This document shows, one piece after another, positions 26,126-36,715 of a DNA stretch of 64,000 bases. The translations under genes were made by a program, and so were the position numbers. The notes below the pieces were generated by a model. It had not been told where the DNA came from. It saw only the letters and a list, made by a program, of their open reading frames with translations, and searched no databases. The first letter of the stretch is position 1, and each line of letters opens with the position of its first letter. The DNA is from Amblyornis subalaris (Eukaryota; Chordata; Aves; Passeriformes; Ptilonorhynchidae): assembly GCA_018881555.1 (NCBI GenBank), contig JACAXG010000012.1, positions 8,040,980 through 8,104,979 of the forward strand, written 5' to 3'.

Positions 26126-28159
26126 TCTTATGTCTGAAAAGTCATGCAATGTTTGCACAGGACGAGTTTGCATCAGATGAGCTCAACAGGAGGATCATAT
26201 ACAATTTAACCCTAGAAGAGAATAAATTTTTCTTTTCTCAGAAAACTCTGTAACCCAACAGAGGGAGTTGCCCAAGGTGTGTGACTGTGTGCTACTGAAC
26301 AATTTCAGAGTGGAGGAGTTCATTCACATGATGTCCTCTCCCTGGCCTCCAGCTGGGGAAGTGTCTGACAGCTATTTCTGCAGACTAATAATCTACTTGT
26401 TTCTTTTTGATAGCAAAGCATTGTATTTTCCAAAAGTTCCTGGAAAACAAACTGTTTATAAGCTTACCTGTAATTGATAATCATCCCTCCAANTGGGCTT
26501 CAGACTGTGCTGCCCTTCAAAAGGTTCTTCCAGAACTCTTTGGAAGTCCCTCTCACAGGTGGAAAGCAAAGGACTAATTTACACTAGAACTATCTTTGTC
26601 TAGATGTACAGACATATAATATACAACTGTCAGAAAGATCAAGGTAGGTGAGATGCTAAAAGCTTCCAGAGGTTTTCAAGGAAGAGAGAAAGTGAAGGAA
26701 CCTAGACCTTGTATTTACAAGAAAAAAAGCTATAAAGTCAAAATTCTATTTGCAGAAATAATTTTGTGTCAAATATAACTCCATTCATACGTACATCATA
26801 CAAGTAATTTGATCTACAACAAAGAAACCACTTTTTTCAGCTATGACAATTCACTGTCTCAGTCACTCACACTCTGTGACACCAGGATACCACTGCCACA
26901 CTGAAGCAGTCAGAGCACGGTTCAGTTTTGACCATTTGGAACACAAGCCCAAAATTTTGACCTATGCTGAGCCCTTTTTCAGTGGTCAAGAGCTGTTTGT
27001 TAACATACACTCAAACACCACAAATTATGTCCATCATCAAACATCTGGTACAACCTGAGCAAGCTAAGCAGTCCTCGGCATCACTGGAACTTTTGTCTTC
27101 CAACTTAACCATGTGGTTTTCCAGGAATGCTTAACAACACCCCAGTTCCTTTTGCCTTCAATTCATCCCCTGGAGTGAGTAACCTCTGGATATGTCTCTC
27201 TTCATTACCTACAGAAGGAGTACAAATGGGCAGGCCAGAGTGATCATCTGACTTCTAGATACAGATGTCAGGAAGGGAATCCTACTCTCTCTCTGTCTGA
27301 CATAAACAGTGAAGCATGTTGTCCCAGAAATAAAACCTAGCCAGCTGGCAGCAGATGAGCCCTACAGAATGTCCTGCTGCAATGCCCACTGATGCTGCTG
27401 CAGTGTGTGAGCACAGGGCAGCAAAAACCTAAAGGGATATTGGCCTGACTTGCAAAAGTAATTTCATTTTATGTCATGACACTGCAAAGCAATTGTGCTC
27501 AAAATAACTGTTTCTACTGCCTAAATACATTTTTAGTACTTGAGCATCCAGGTGGATTCAATTGTGCTTGCAATTTTGTAGACATTAACGAGGGAGACTA
27601 AATGACTGAGGCAGGGAAAGAGAACAATGCTGCTACTCCTGTGAGATAGCCTCACACACGGACCAGAGCACAGCACTAGCTCTCAAGAGCCTCGAAGTCT
27701 AGTCCTGTTTTGAACTGACAAATGTTGTAAAGCTAAGCATGGAAAATGAAACACAACTGCTCTCTGTATCTTTTACAAAAATAATACTGGCTGAAATCTT
27801 CAACAAGTGTAAACTATCAAATAACAGAAATCACTGACCCCAAAAGAAGCAGAATTACAAGCCAAATTCAGTCAGCTTTTAAGAATAAGAACTTCCTTCT
27901 TGAGCATCTTTTCCAACAGCAATATGTGACATGGCATGAATATAAGCAACACTTGAACTGTTATGAAATACATTAAAATAAAAGAAATTATTTAAATCCA
28001 AAAATGTGATTGTGATAAGCTGAAGCATGCTTAGAAGTTGTATTTTTTATGTCAATAACTGTTTACAGAACCATAGCCTCAACTGATACCCAAAAGCCAT
28101 TTCACTCTTCACAGAAGTTTTCATAAAGAAATAATATACAAGGCACACTAAACACTGTC
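26126..28159. other. Sequence just beyond the presumed KLF7 3' end
   Basis: No gene or named repeat is visible. The interval contains one ambiguous base (26493). It would be part of the KLF7 transcript only if a more distal poly(A) site were used. Confidence 0.5.
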
Positions 28160-28179
28160 GGGCCAAACACATTCTACTN

Positions 28180-28185
28180 TTTATT
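28180..28185 (-). terminator. KLF7: Candidate poly(A) signal of KLF7
   Basis: TTTATT on the plus strand is AATAAA on the minus strand, with an ambiguous base immediately beside it at 28179. Cleavage would be expected about 10-30 bases further, around 28150-28170. It marks the point where the A/T-dense UTR-like sequence gives way to less structured sequence. Other AATAAA copies occur upstream on the minus strand (for example near 30508-30515 and 31996-32000) and could serve shorter isoforms. Confidence 0.45.
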
Positions 28186-28411
28186 ACACATATTACATTC
28201 TTAAATAAAAATGCGTCACATAACATTTTTGCATAGATATCTTACAATATACCAATTTAAAAAAGAATTATGAAACAGACCAGTAACAAAAATAAATTTT
28301 TTCTTCATTAATAATTTTGTAACATTAACATACCACCATCATATAATACAAATAATATTTTTAAATCTTAAGACTTTTTGTACAGCAAAAAAACTGACAA
28401 AGTAATATATT

Positions 28412-28433
28412 TATATATATATATATATATATA
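28412..28433. repeat. TA dinucleotide microsatellite
   Basis: About 11 uninterrupted TA units lie in the distal presumed KLF7 3' UTR, with further imperfect TA sequence at 29880-29930. Confidence 0.9.
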
Positions 28434-29583
28434 AAAAGCTTAAAAAAAATAAAATGTCAAAAAAAGGCAGAACTGAGGGCTACAAGACTGGGTACTTCTG
28501 TGATATATTAGAAATACCAGAGTAGGCCTGAGAGAACGTGACCGAGGGCATCTCCAAAATGCACTTGTCAGACACATCTGGTAAAAGAAAAATTATAGTG
28601 CAAAATGAAAGTCCTTCAAGCAATGTTGTTTGTTTTTTTGTTTTCTTTTTTTTTTCCCTTTTTTTTTTTTAAACAGGGAGCATTCATACCTTTTTGTTGT
28701 TGTTGCTAAAAAAATCCCCCAAACAAAAATCTAATGTGTAGTAGAGAGAAAGAAAAGTTTCAAAGAACAAGAAGGAAAACAGGTCACTTTGCAAAGCTAA
28801 AAAAAAAAATCTCAGCCTGCATTATTATTTTTTTAACTAGATGAGCAGACACGCCAAAATAAGGCCTTGTTTCTAAGAGAAAAGCTGTTAAGGTTTATAT
28901 GCAGTGATTTCAAAACCAGGTACTTAAATTGGTGCAAGAACCTTCCTGTAGAGGTATCTTAATTAGCTGAAGCATTTCTTACACTTCAGTTAAACTGCAC
29001 AGAATGCCAATGCAAACTCAATCCAGGCAACCACATAACAGGTGCAGCTACAAAGTGATTTTAATTAGACCGGTATTTTAATGTAGGGCAGCTTCTCTGG
29101 TAGAGATATGGCCTTGGTAACAAAGTAGTGTTTAAACCAGTGGTTTGATCTACTTCCTGAATCTGACAGGTCTGGGGTTTAAAATACATAGTGTTGGGTA
29201 AAAAGTATGTGGCAAAACATAAAGATCAGCCCTTCAGCCATCAGGCCTTCCAGGGACTGCATGTTAGCTTTTAATTTCCCCGAGAGCCCAACAATAAAGG
29301 CTAAAATTGCCATGTTTCTGTCCATTCTAGTTCCCTTTTAGTGTGTACACACAAAGCCCTCGTCCCTTCCCACCTCCCTTCCCAATCCCCAAATTTGCAG
29401 CCTACTCATTCACATTACACAGCAACATGTACTTCCCAGCACTGTTGAAAACCTTCCTACAGAAGCTGACATGATTCCTAAAATGCAGTGGCAACAGCAA
29501 GTGCCCCCCCTAAATGAAAGCAATAGGCACGGTTGGCTACTACAAACTGTAAGTCAGTAGCTCAGTTTGCTCTTCTGTGTAGG

Positions 29584-29591
29584 TATATACA
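29584..29591 (-). promoter_or_regulatory. Pumilio response element-like octamer
   Basis: The minus strand reads TGTATATA, the classic PUF-protein octamer (TGTANATA), inside the presumed KLF7 3' UTR. A second copy lies about 300 bases downstream in the transcript. A single octamer is easily found by chance in AT-rich DNA. Confidence 0.35.
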
Positions 29592-29892
29592 GTTTACTGT
29601 TGTACATCCACACCCACACAACGACAGGGTGGAGAACCTGTTTTCTGGCAGTATATAGAAGTTCGGACCAAAGCACTTAAAATAAAAATCATCAAAGCTT
29701 TCATTTTGAAAATCGCAGAGTTCCAACTTCAATTATTACACCAAAAATGCCATCAACAAGCATTAAGGAAAACTATAAAACCCTGTTTGAAAAATAATGC
29801 CTTCATTTGAAAGTTTTCAGGTAGGGAAACTCATTCTTGAGGTGATAAAAGCAGTCTACTCCCCATCTCCACATTTTTATGTATATAATTTA

Positions 29893-29900
29893 TATATACA
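29893..29900 (-). promoter_or_regulatory. Second Pumilio response element-like octamer
   Basis: The minus strand again reads TGTATATA, within a TA-rich stretch (29880-29930) that raises the chance of a coincidental match. If the 3' UTR runs to 28160, both octamers lie in its distal 2 kb. Confidence 0.3.
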
Positions 29901-31369
29901 ACTATATCATTATATATAACTTATATAGCACAAGCATTCTTAAGACTTCTTCCTCTAAGGGAGGAAGAAATTCTCAGCTTTACGACACAGATCTTAGTAC
30001 CTGGTAGGCCAGATCCTACAGTCCTTACAATTCTGAATCTTGCCACTGAAGCCTGTGCAGAGCTGTGGAGGAGAAGGACTGCACTATTAATAGAAAGAGA
30101 CACAAGTGTGATAAAAGGAAGAAGAATATCCAAGTTTCATCTTGAAAAGATAATTCATGAAGGTGTAGTTTAAATGCTAATGAAAGACAGGCAAGACTTG
30201 TCAACGGGTAGTTGTAATATCTTGGGAGAAAAATATTTCCACTTTTTCAAGACAGAGTTAAATAGTTATTGTCAAGCATTGTTTTTTTTCTTGGTATGTA
30301 GGGATCTTTACAAGTGCAATTCTATCTGAAATCAGCAAAAGTACTTTAGGAATTCTAGGTTAGAGCATCGCCCAGGATATGAAAGCTTAAAAACAGTCTT
30401 ACTGGATGGAATGACAGAATGTGCCAAATCCTGAATGAAATCAAGAGTAAAAGCCCTTGATCCACTGAGTGCTGGCCTAGTAACATTAAATTATTTACAA
30501 AATTTTCCTCTTTTTTATTTTTTAAATTTAAAGATTTTGACATACATTAAGAGAAGAGGAAGGGAAACACTTAAGCAAGTGGGATTTCATCAGCTTTGTC
30601 TGAAGTACCAATTACCACCTCTTTTGTACACAGATAAATAAAGTGTGTTAAATAGGAGGAGCAACCTTTATATTAGAGACAAACCCCAAATTGTCTAGGG
30701 TCAGACAAAAATGAGGGAGAAAGCCTGATTCTGTAGATATCAGAAAGGTCACAGCTAAGATATACTTAAGCACTGCAATGATCATATTGATCAACTCCAT
30801 TTTAGCTATACACTCCAGTGATGAGTTATTTTTTTATGCCTGAAGTTAAAACAATTCTGAAAGCAAGGACCTGAGGGATCCTCTTGCATTCAGGTTCTTC
30901 TTCCCCATCTGTGTTTGGTCAGTGCTTCCCACGCATTAAGTGAAAATGTGCTACCACCAAAAAACCAGCAATTCCAAAAAGTCTGAGGAAAATAAGAATG
31001 AATGAAAAAAAATATGTTCACCTTTGTAGAAATATGTTGGCTTAGATTTCAGGTCCTGGAAACCATTTTTGAGACATCACATGGGTCTTCCAGGCTAGCA
31101 AAATTGTTTCCATAATATCTGGCTAGTCCCTGCAGCTGTGACACATCTCAAGATATGATATTGCTTCAAGCTGGTTTGCTAAGGGTTTGGGATATTTTTA
31201 AGATTTCTTCCTCTCTACGTCTCTCTCATGAAGAAACCTTACAAAGTTTAACAAGGATGAAACTCTCAGAATTTGAGAAAAAACCTACAGACCTGTCCTA
31301 CAGTCTGTTCCATCAGCACAAGACTATGAAGAAACAGAACCAGTACACATTTAATCAGGCAAAGCTCTG

Positions 31370-31545
31370 AAATGAATCTTAGAAACACAGAAAAATTAAT
31401 ATTGGAAGGTACTTCTGGAGGTCACCTAATTCAACATTTAACCCTTTGTTTAAAGAAAGATTAGTTAGATCAGATTGCTCAGGGCCTTGTCCAAGACATT
31501 GAAAGAATCTAGAATTTCACTTCAGTTGCCAGTTTAGCCAGGTAA
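31370..31545 (-). mobile_element. CR1 3' end fragment, diverged, antisense to plus
   Basis: The plus strand reads the reverse complement of a CR1 end: a decayed tail-like start (GAATCTTAGAAACACAGAAA), then TTGGAAGGTACTTCTGGAGG, then CAGATTGCTCAGGGCCTTGT. It is old and point-mutated. It lies in the same orientation as KLF7, within the presumed 3' UTR. Confidence 0.75.
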
Positions 31546-32149
31546 TGTAATTGTCTAGACTGAGTATTCGCTACTGAAAAAGACAACTAAGAGATCATGA
31601 AAAACTCTGCATTCTGCAATCCACTTTTCTGTTAGACCAATCTTTATAAAATACATGTAATGTTTTATGTTGCTCTTTATCTCCTAAGGGGAAAACCAAA
31701 CAGAACAAAGATGCACTGAAGTGTTGTTTTAGTGTAAAAAGTGACGAAAATATAGAATCATGTGTCTTCATATTTGACACAGCACAAATGAAACAATAAA
31801 TTTTTTAGTTCAAAGTAAACCATCAATGACCATGTTAAAAAACCAGAAATTTGCTTGCCAGGCCTCAAGCTGGCAGTATAGAAAGTGTATTTCTATAAGC
31901 ATATTTTTATGCACAGATGTTGCTCTTGGACAAAACTACACACAGATTCAGCAAATCTGATTAGAAAATTATTTTTACTGGTGCTTCCTAAATCATTTTT
32001 TATTAGTCAGTTTTCAAAACAGAATCTTGTCTTTGAGTATAGGTTATCTCACGATAAAGGAAAAATCCTGAATAAATAAATTGTATCAACACTGTAACAT
32101 ATGAAGCACATCTTGACCTGGAACATTCTGTCTGGTTTAGGTCTCCCCA

Positions 32150-32610
32150 TTACAAGAAAATAATTCATATATTGGAGCAAGTCTAGCAGACAGTCACCAT
32201 GAAGGATGAAGAGAGGCTGAGAGACATGATTCAGCCTTAGGAAGAGAAGAGTAAGAGTAGATCTTATTGCCATCTCCAAATACCTAACCAAGACTGTGGA
32301 GAAAAAGACAGACTCTTCTTGGGGGTGCACAGTGGAAGAGGCACTGAAAACAGGTTTGAACATAGAAAATTCCTACTTGACACACAGATTTTTGAAATTT
32401 TTTTTTTTTGCCATAAAAGTGGTTAAATATTGGAACTTCTTGCACAGAGAGGTTGCAGAATTTCCATTCTTGGAGATATTTAAAACTCAGCTGGATATGG
32501 CCCTGAGCAACCAGCCCTAGTTGGAGGTTGGCCTCTGGAGCCTGGCCTTTGGAGGATGGCCTCTGCAGGCCCCTTTCCACATGCATGATTCTGCAATTCA
32601 GAGATTCACT
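32150..32610 (+). mobile_element. CR1 fragment, diverged
   Basis: Matches to the CR1 3' region appear in order: GAAGAGAGGCTGAGAGACAT near 32209, AAATACCTAACCAAG, the WNFLHREVAEFPFLEIFKTQ-like translation near 32430-32490, and a decayed tail (ATGCATGATTCTGCAATTCA) near 32580. An internal T run at 32400 breaks the relic frame. It is antisense to KLF7. Confidence 0.8.
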
Positions 32611-33804
32611 GCTCTGCTCCAAAATATTATTTAGCTAATCATAAAAATTCACATTTGTTTTAGTTGCTTCCTCTGTGTACACTACTTTGTGAGACTTTTG
32701 GCTCAATTTGTTTTCACCCTATAGTTCCACGGCCTTAAAAACCACAATCTGACTTACTTAAAATGGCTTCTGTTTTGCAAGTAGGCATAAATCTAGCATT
32801 GAAGGAAACAAGGTTAAGCTTCTCCTTTCTACAGCTGGATAACTCAGTCCTCAACTGTCTCCAAATCATCTATTTATGGGTATGCTTTCAAGAAGCCTTA
32901 CACGGAGTCTTTCCTCTTTAGACTGATTCTACTCATAATTTACAGAGAGAGGACAACTGTACAACTTTAGCAAGGAGACACAGGCCCAAAAAGGAGCTAA
33001 CTATAACAGACTACACAAATTTGAAGTGTACAGATTAAAATATCTGCAGAGAAAAAAAACTTGTCATTGTAAAAAAACCAATCCTGGCACGTGTCACTAA
33101 TTATGCCTTTCCAAAATGTAGACTCCTTCTATAAAACAACAAAGCTATGGTTCAAACTTTTAGTAATGACTAAGACACTTGCATACGAGCACCCAAAAAC
33201 TGAAGTCAAGAGATTGACTGAGCACACCATATACACTGCTGAAAAATATCTCCCTTTTCAAATGTGAGAGATGATTCCAAAGCTCAAATTTTGGCTTCAG
33301 AGTTCAAGATCTGCTACAGAGAGAGCCTGAGAAATTTGAAATTTGCCTAAGTCTCTTACCCCTCTTTTCTCTATGTTTTTTAGGCTGTTTGGATCTGTGA
33401 TTTAGATGTAGTCCTGCCTTTAGAACAGAGTAAACAGGTATTTCAGCATTTTTTTTTTCCCTGGGGCCCTTGTTCCAGCATATTTAAATAAGATGTCAAA
33501 AAGACCATAAATGACAACTGGAACTAAAAAACAGTCTTGCTTGACTTTTTCCAATTTAAATAGAGTCTGGCACTTAAACCGTCACTTAATAATTAAGGTT
33601 TGTAGACTTCTGACAGCACGTCTAAAGGCAGGTGTGTTCAGAGGATGAAGGAGGATATTTATGCAGGTTCACAGCCAATGAAATATTGTAGCGGAGGATT
33701 TGAGAGCATACATTTTAGGACACTACAGTAAGGAAATTCTAGGATTCTTTTATACTTTTTTTAATCTAATGCGCTCACTGGATGCTTTACAGTTTCACAC
33801 AACT

Positions 33805-34160
33805 GAGGTTTCAGTTCCCATTAGACATCTTCCTGAGGGGCAGCAGAGGGGCAGCACCAATCTCTGCTCTCTGGTGACCAGTGACAGGATCCAAGGGAAT
33901 GGGATGGAGCTGTGTCAGGGGAGGTTTAGGTTGGATATCAGGAAAAAGTTATTCACCCAGAAGGTGGCTGGGCACTGGAAGAGGCTCCCCAGGGAAGTGG
34001 TTACAGCCTCAAGCCTGCCAGAGCTCAAGGAACATTTAGACAATGCTCTCAGGCACATGGTGGGATTCCTGGGCTGTCCTGTGCAAGGCCAGGAGTTGGA
34101 CTGAATGATCCTTGTGGGTCCCTTCCAACGCAGGATATTGTGTGATTCTGTGATCTGGCA
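33805..34160 (+). mobile_element. CR1 LINE 3' end, younger copy
   Basis: The translation shows DRIQGNGMELCQGRFRLDIR and KVAGHWKRLPREVV, the CR1 ORF2 end. It is followed by GGACTGAATGATCCTTGTGG and the tail ATTGTGTGATTCTGTGATC. It is better preserved than the other two copies in this region and of a slightly different subfamily from the copy at 25.7 kb. It is antisense to KLF7. Confidence 0.93.
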
Positions 34161-34313
34161 GGATGCTCTATATATTCCAACATAAATTGGATTCTAGGGT
34201 CCTCAGTCCCAGTGAAACAGCTAGGTGGAATGGCCATAAAAAGTATGCAAATACAGAAGTAGAGAAATACGAGATTGTCAGCAAGCAGTGCTCTGCAATT
34301 TTTAAGTGTATAC

Positions 34314-34352
34314 ATATATATATATATATATATATAAGCATATATATATACA
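34314..34352. repeat. TA microsatellite, interrupted
   Basis: About 12 TA units (34314-34337), a short AGCA interruption, and six more units; a CA/TA remnant follows. It begins about 150 bases after the CR1 tail. Confidence 0.9.
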
Positions 34353-34396
34353 CATATAGAGTACAGTTAGTTTTAAATCTTTGGAATAAACTCAAT

Positions 34397-34443
34397 TTTT
34401 GTTCTCTCTCTCTTTCTTTCTGACTTTCTTTCACTCTCTCTCA
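34397..34443 (+). repeat. CT-rich low-complexity tract
   Basis: TTCTCTCTCTCTTTCTTTCT-type sequence runs to about 34443 with only a few purines. It is simple sequence inside the presumed 3' UTR. Confidence 0.8.
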
Positions 34444-35878
34444 TGGTCTTACCACGAATATTACATCATTGTCCCTAAAAGATGGTTAGATTTTGGTCCA
34501 TATTTCATGCCATATGGGCCAGACATCGTATTTCCCCCCTGTCCCCAAAGTGTCCAGTTGACAGTCACAGTGTTTTGTGAAAACTGTGAGGAAAACCAGC
34601 ATCATAAATTCAATCTCTCACTGGAACCAAAAGTTGCAAAATGCTGAGAATTCAAGTGCCAAGGATCCTGGTGACAGGTCTTAAACATCTATTAAGTTTC
34701 TTGTTTGCTCTTTTTCCCCCTAAGAGTACAATTTTACCTCCCAAAACATAAATTAAGGGAAATATTTAACAGTCAATGAGTCAAAACAGTCAAAGAAGGG
34801 CAGTTGGCTAATACAGTATAAAAGAGCAGCAACCATTTGTGGACCACACGCTATTTTGTTTCATTTCTAGACACATCTTGTAGGGATGGTCCCAGAATAT
34901 ACAAAATATACAACCTAATGACTACCTGCCTGCTTGCATAGGCCGTTTTCATGGTCCGAAATGCAGTCTTTGGAGCCAGGGTCAGTGCCAAATAGGTTCA
35001 AATACAAGTTATGGCAATACATTTCTTATGGTTTTTTCCTTTTTTAATGAAGACTTTAATCCACTTTGAGCCAAAGAAATCAAATTATCAATAGGATGGA
35101 AAGGTGAGCATGAGACTTCCACTCCTCCTTGACGGTTCACACAGTAGGCCAAAATGGACCTCTAGGTTAGGAGTGCTTTAGACCAATCATTTGGAAATGC
35201 CTCACTGCTGTATGTAAAATCCAACCCTTCCTTCACCACTCACACAGTTACATTTTTTCATATAGGAGTGGGCTACAGCATCAACTTGATGAAAAGAAAA
35301 GCAGGACTTTCATAATTTCTTTAACCGATTAATGCTGAATGAAGCCATTGTACTTGGAAGAGGTTCTTGATTTCCTACTCAAAGACTGAAGTAGGATTTT
35401 TGGCTTGGGGGTTTTTTTTGTGTGTAAGATGCTCAACAAATATTAGCTTTAAATTAAAATGTCTGCAGGTGCTCTTTACACAAACAAAAGTCTAATGTTT
35501 TAAATTGGTTAATAGAAGAACAGCAAGAAAAAGCAACATAATTCACCACTAAATCACCGTGGTTGTGGCTAACATGCTCACATGATGTGGAAGGAATCCT
35601 GTAGTCATGCCTGTGTGGCCAGTCCCAGACTGATATCCAGGTGAAGACAAGGAGTTCTGAAGATCACTTGTTTGTGGAGAAAAGAGAAAAAAGGTTTAAG
35701 CTTCCAAACAAGCTTTTAAAGTTTTTTGTTCAAAAAATAAACAAGAAGTCCTAGCTATGGCAATAAGGTGAGGCTTACAGAGATATTAGGTGCTGTTTCT
35801 CAGGGTTTTATCCCTTGGCTACTTAGCCATTGTGGCAGCAGCTTCCAGAGTCCCTAGTGCATATGTTGTGCAATAGCC

Positions 35879-35897
35879 AAAAAAAAAAAAAAAAAAA
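35879..35897 (+). repeat. Poly(A) run of 19
   Basis: Nineteen consecutive A on the plus strand (U in the KLF7 transcript). No retroposed sequence can be recognised upstream of it, so I treat it as a simple run and not as the tail of a processed copy. Confidence 0.85.
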
Positions 35898-36663
35898 TCA
35901 AACCAAAAACAACCAACAAAAATATAATCCTCCGCGAAGTCTACATAAACTCAGGCCAAAAAGAGGATATTTGTGTCACAAGTGTCACTCCACAGTCTAC
36001 TGCCATTAAGGCCACTGGTATTGACTTAAAAGGATCTCGATAGCTCAGTTCTAGGAAGAAGAACCAAAACCAAGACAGGTCAAAGTGTCTGTGAGAAGTC
36101 TGATGCACTGAACATTAGGAATTCTCAGACAAAGAACAAAAAAACCAAGAGGTTAATTTTGGCTACCAAACTGGGATTTGGTTTTCTAGGTCATTGTTTT
36201 CCCCCCATCTATTTAAAAAGAAAGTTAGTGCTACAAATATGCAACTTCAAGACGTCATATTCTTCTACTGAGTTGCACTGAGAAGCAAGTTAGATAAGCC
36301 CCTCCTACTGCCATCCACCTGCAGGGAAGCCTCCTCTGTTTTCTTTGATTTCCATTGGCAAAAACAGGAAACAAATCCAAGAGGGATGAAGTACTGTAAG
36401 CAACTGTTCTTTTTCATTGACTTCACCTCTATACCATTTCCTCGCCTGCATCTTCTCCCATCCACCTGGGGCAAGGCATAAAAGAACCGATGTACGTATT
36501 GAAGTGTAACTGGGTGCATGACAGTGTGAGCATGTGGTCCCTGTACAGAGGATTACATGGGATCAAGTTCTCTTCTCCTGTAAGGTAGCACGTTGTAACT
36601 TGAGTTCCACTTTCACCTCACAACACTTAGCCCAGATGACATCCATGCCAAACTGACTGATAT

Positions 36664-36715
36664 TTAGATGTGTCTCTTCATGTGGAGGGCAAGGTGATCC
36701 GACCTGGAGAAACAC
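36664..36715 (-). CDS. KLF7: KLF7 last coding exon, end of zinc finger 3 and stop
   Basis: This 52-nt coding part of the terminal exon follows an AG acceptor at 36717-36716 (TTGCAG on the minus strand). The split arginine codon AG|G is completed across the junction, then the frame runs CFSRSDHLALHMKRHI and ends in TAA at 36666-36664. It supplies the helix and both histidines of finger 3 (RSDHLALHMKRH), with the R-D-H contact positions. The protein ends two residues after the final zinc ligand, as is usual for the KLF6/KLF7 pair, and the terminal isoleucine favours KLF7. The rest of this exon downstream is 3' UTR. An open frame can be read upstream through the acceptor into the intron, but that stretch has no similarity I recognise and breaks the finger, so I took the spliced reading. 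Confidence 0.96.

Larger units (their letters stand above)
28160..36663 (-). other. KLF7: Probable KLF7 3' UTR (about 8.5 kb)
   Basis: The sequence downstream of the KLF7 stop has no second exon and no long open frame, and is mostly AT-rich. It ends at a good minus-strand poly(A) signal near 28180. KLF7 transcripts in other vertebrates are known for long 3' UTRs, which makes this extent plausible. The distal 2 kb (28.2-30.2 kb) is dense in A/T runs, a TA microsatellite and two Pumilio-type octamers, typical of a regulated UTR end. Three CR1 copies lie at 31.4-34.2 kb, so a shorter transcript ending before them is also possible. The extent is inferred and not shown by transcript data. Confidence 0.5.

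Noticed and set aside
33700..34104. 134-codon frame as a possible gene
   Set aside because: It is also a CR1 ORF remnant, followed by the CR1 tail.
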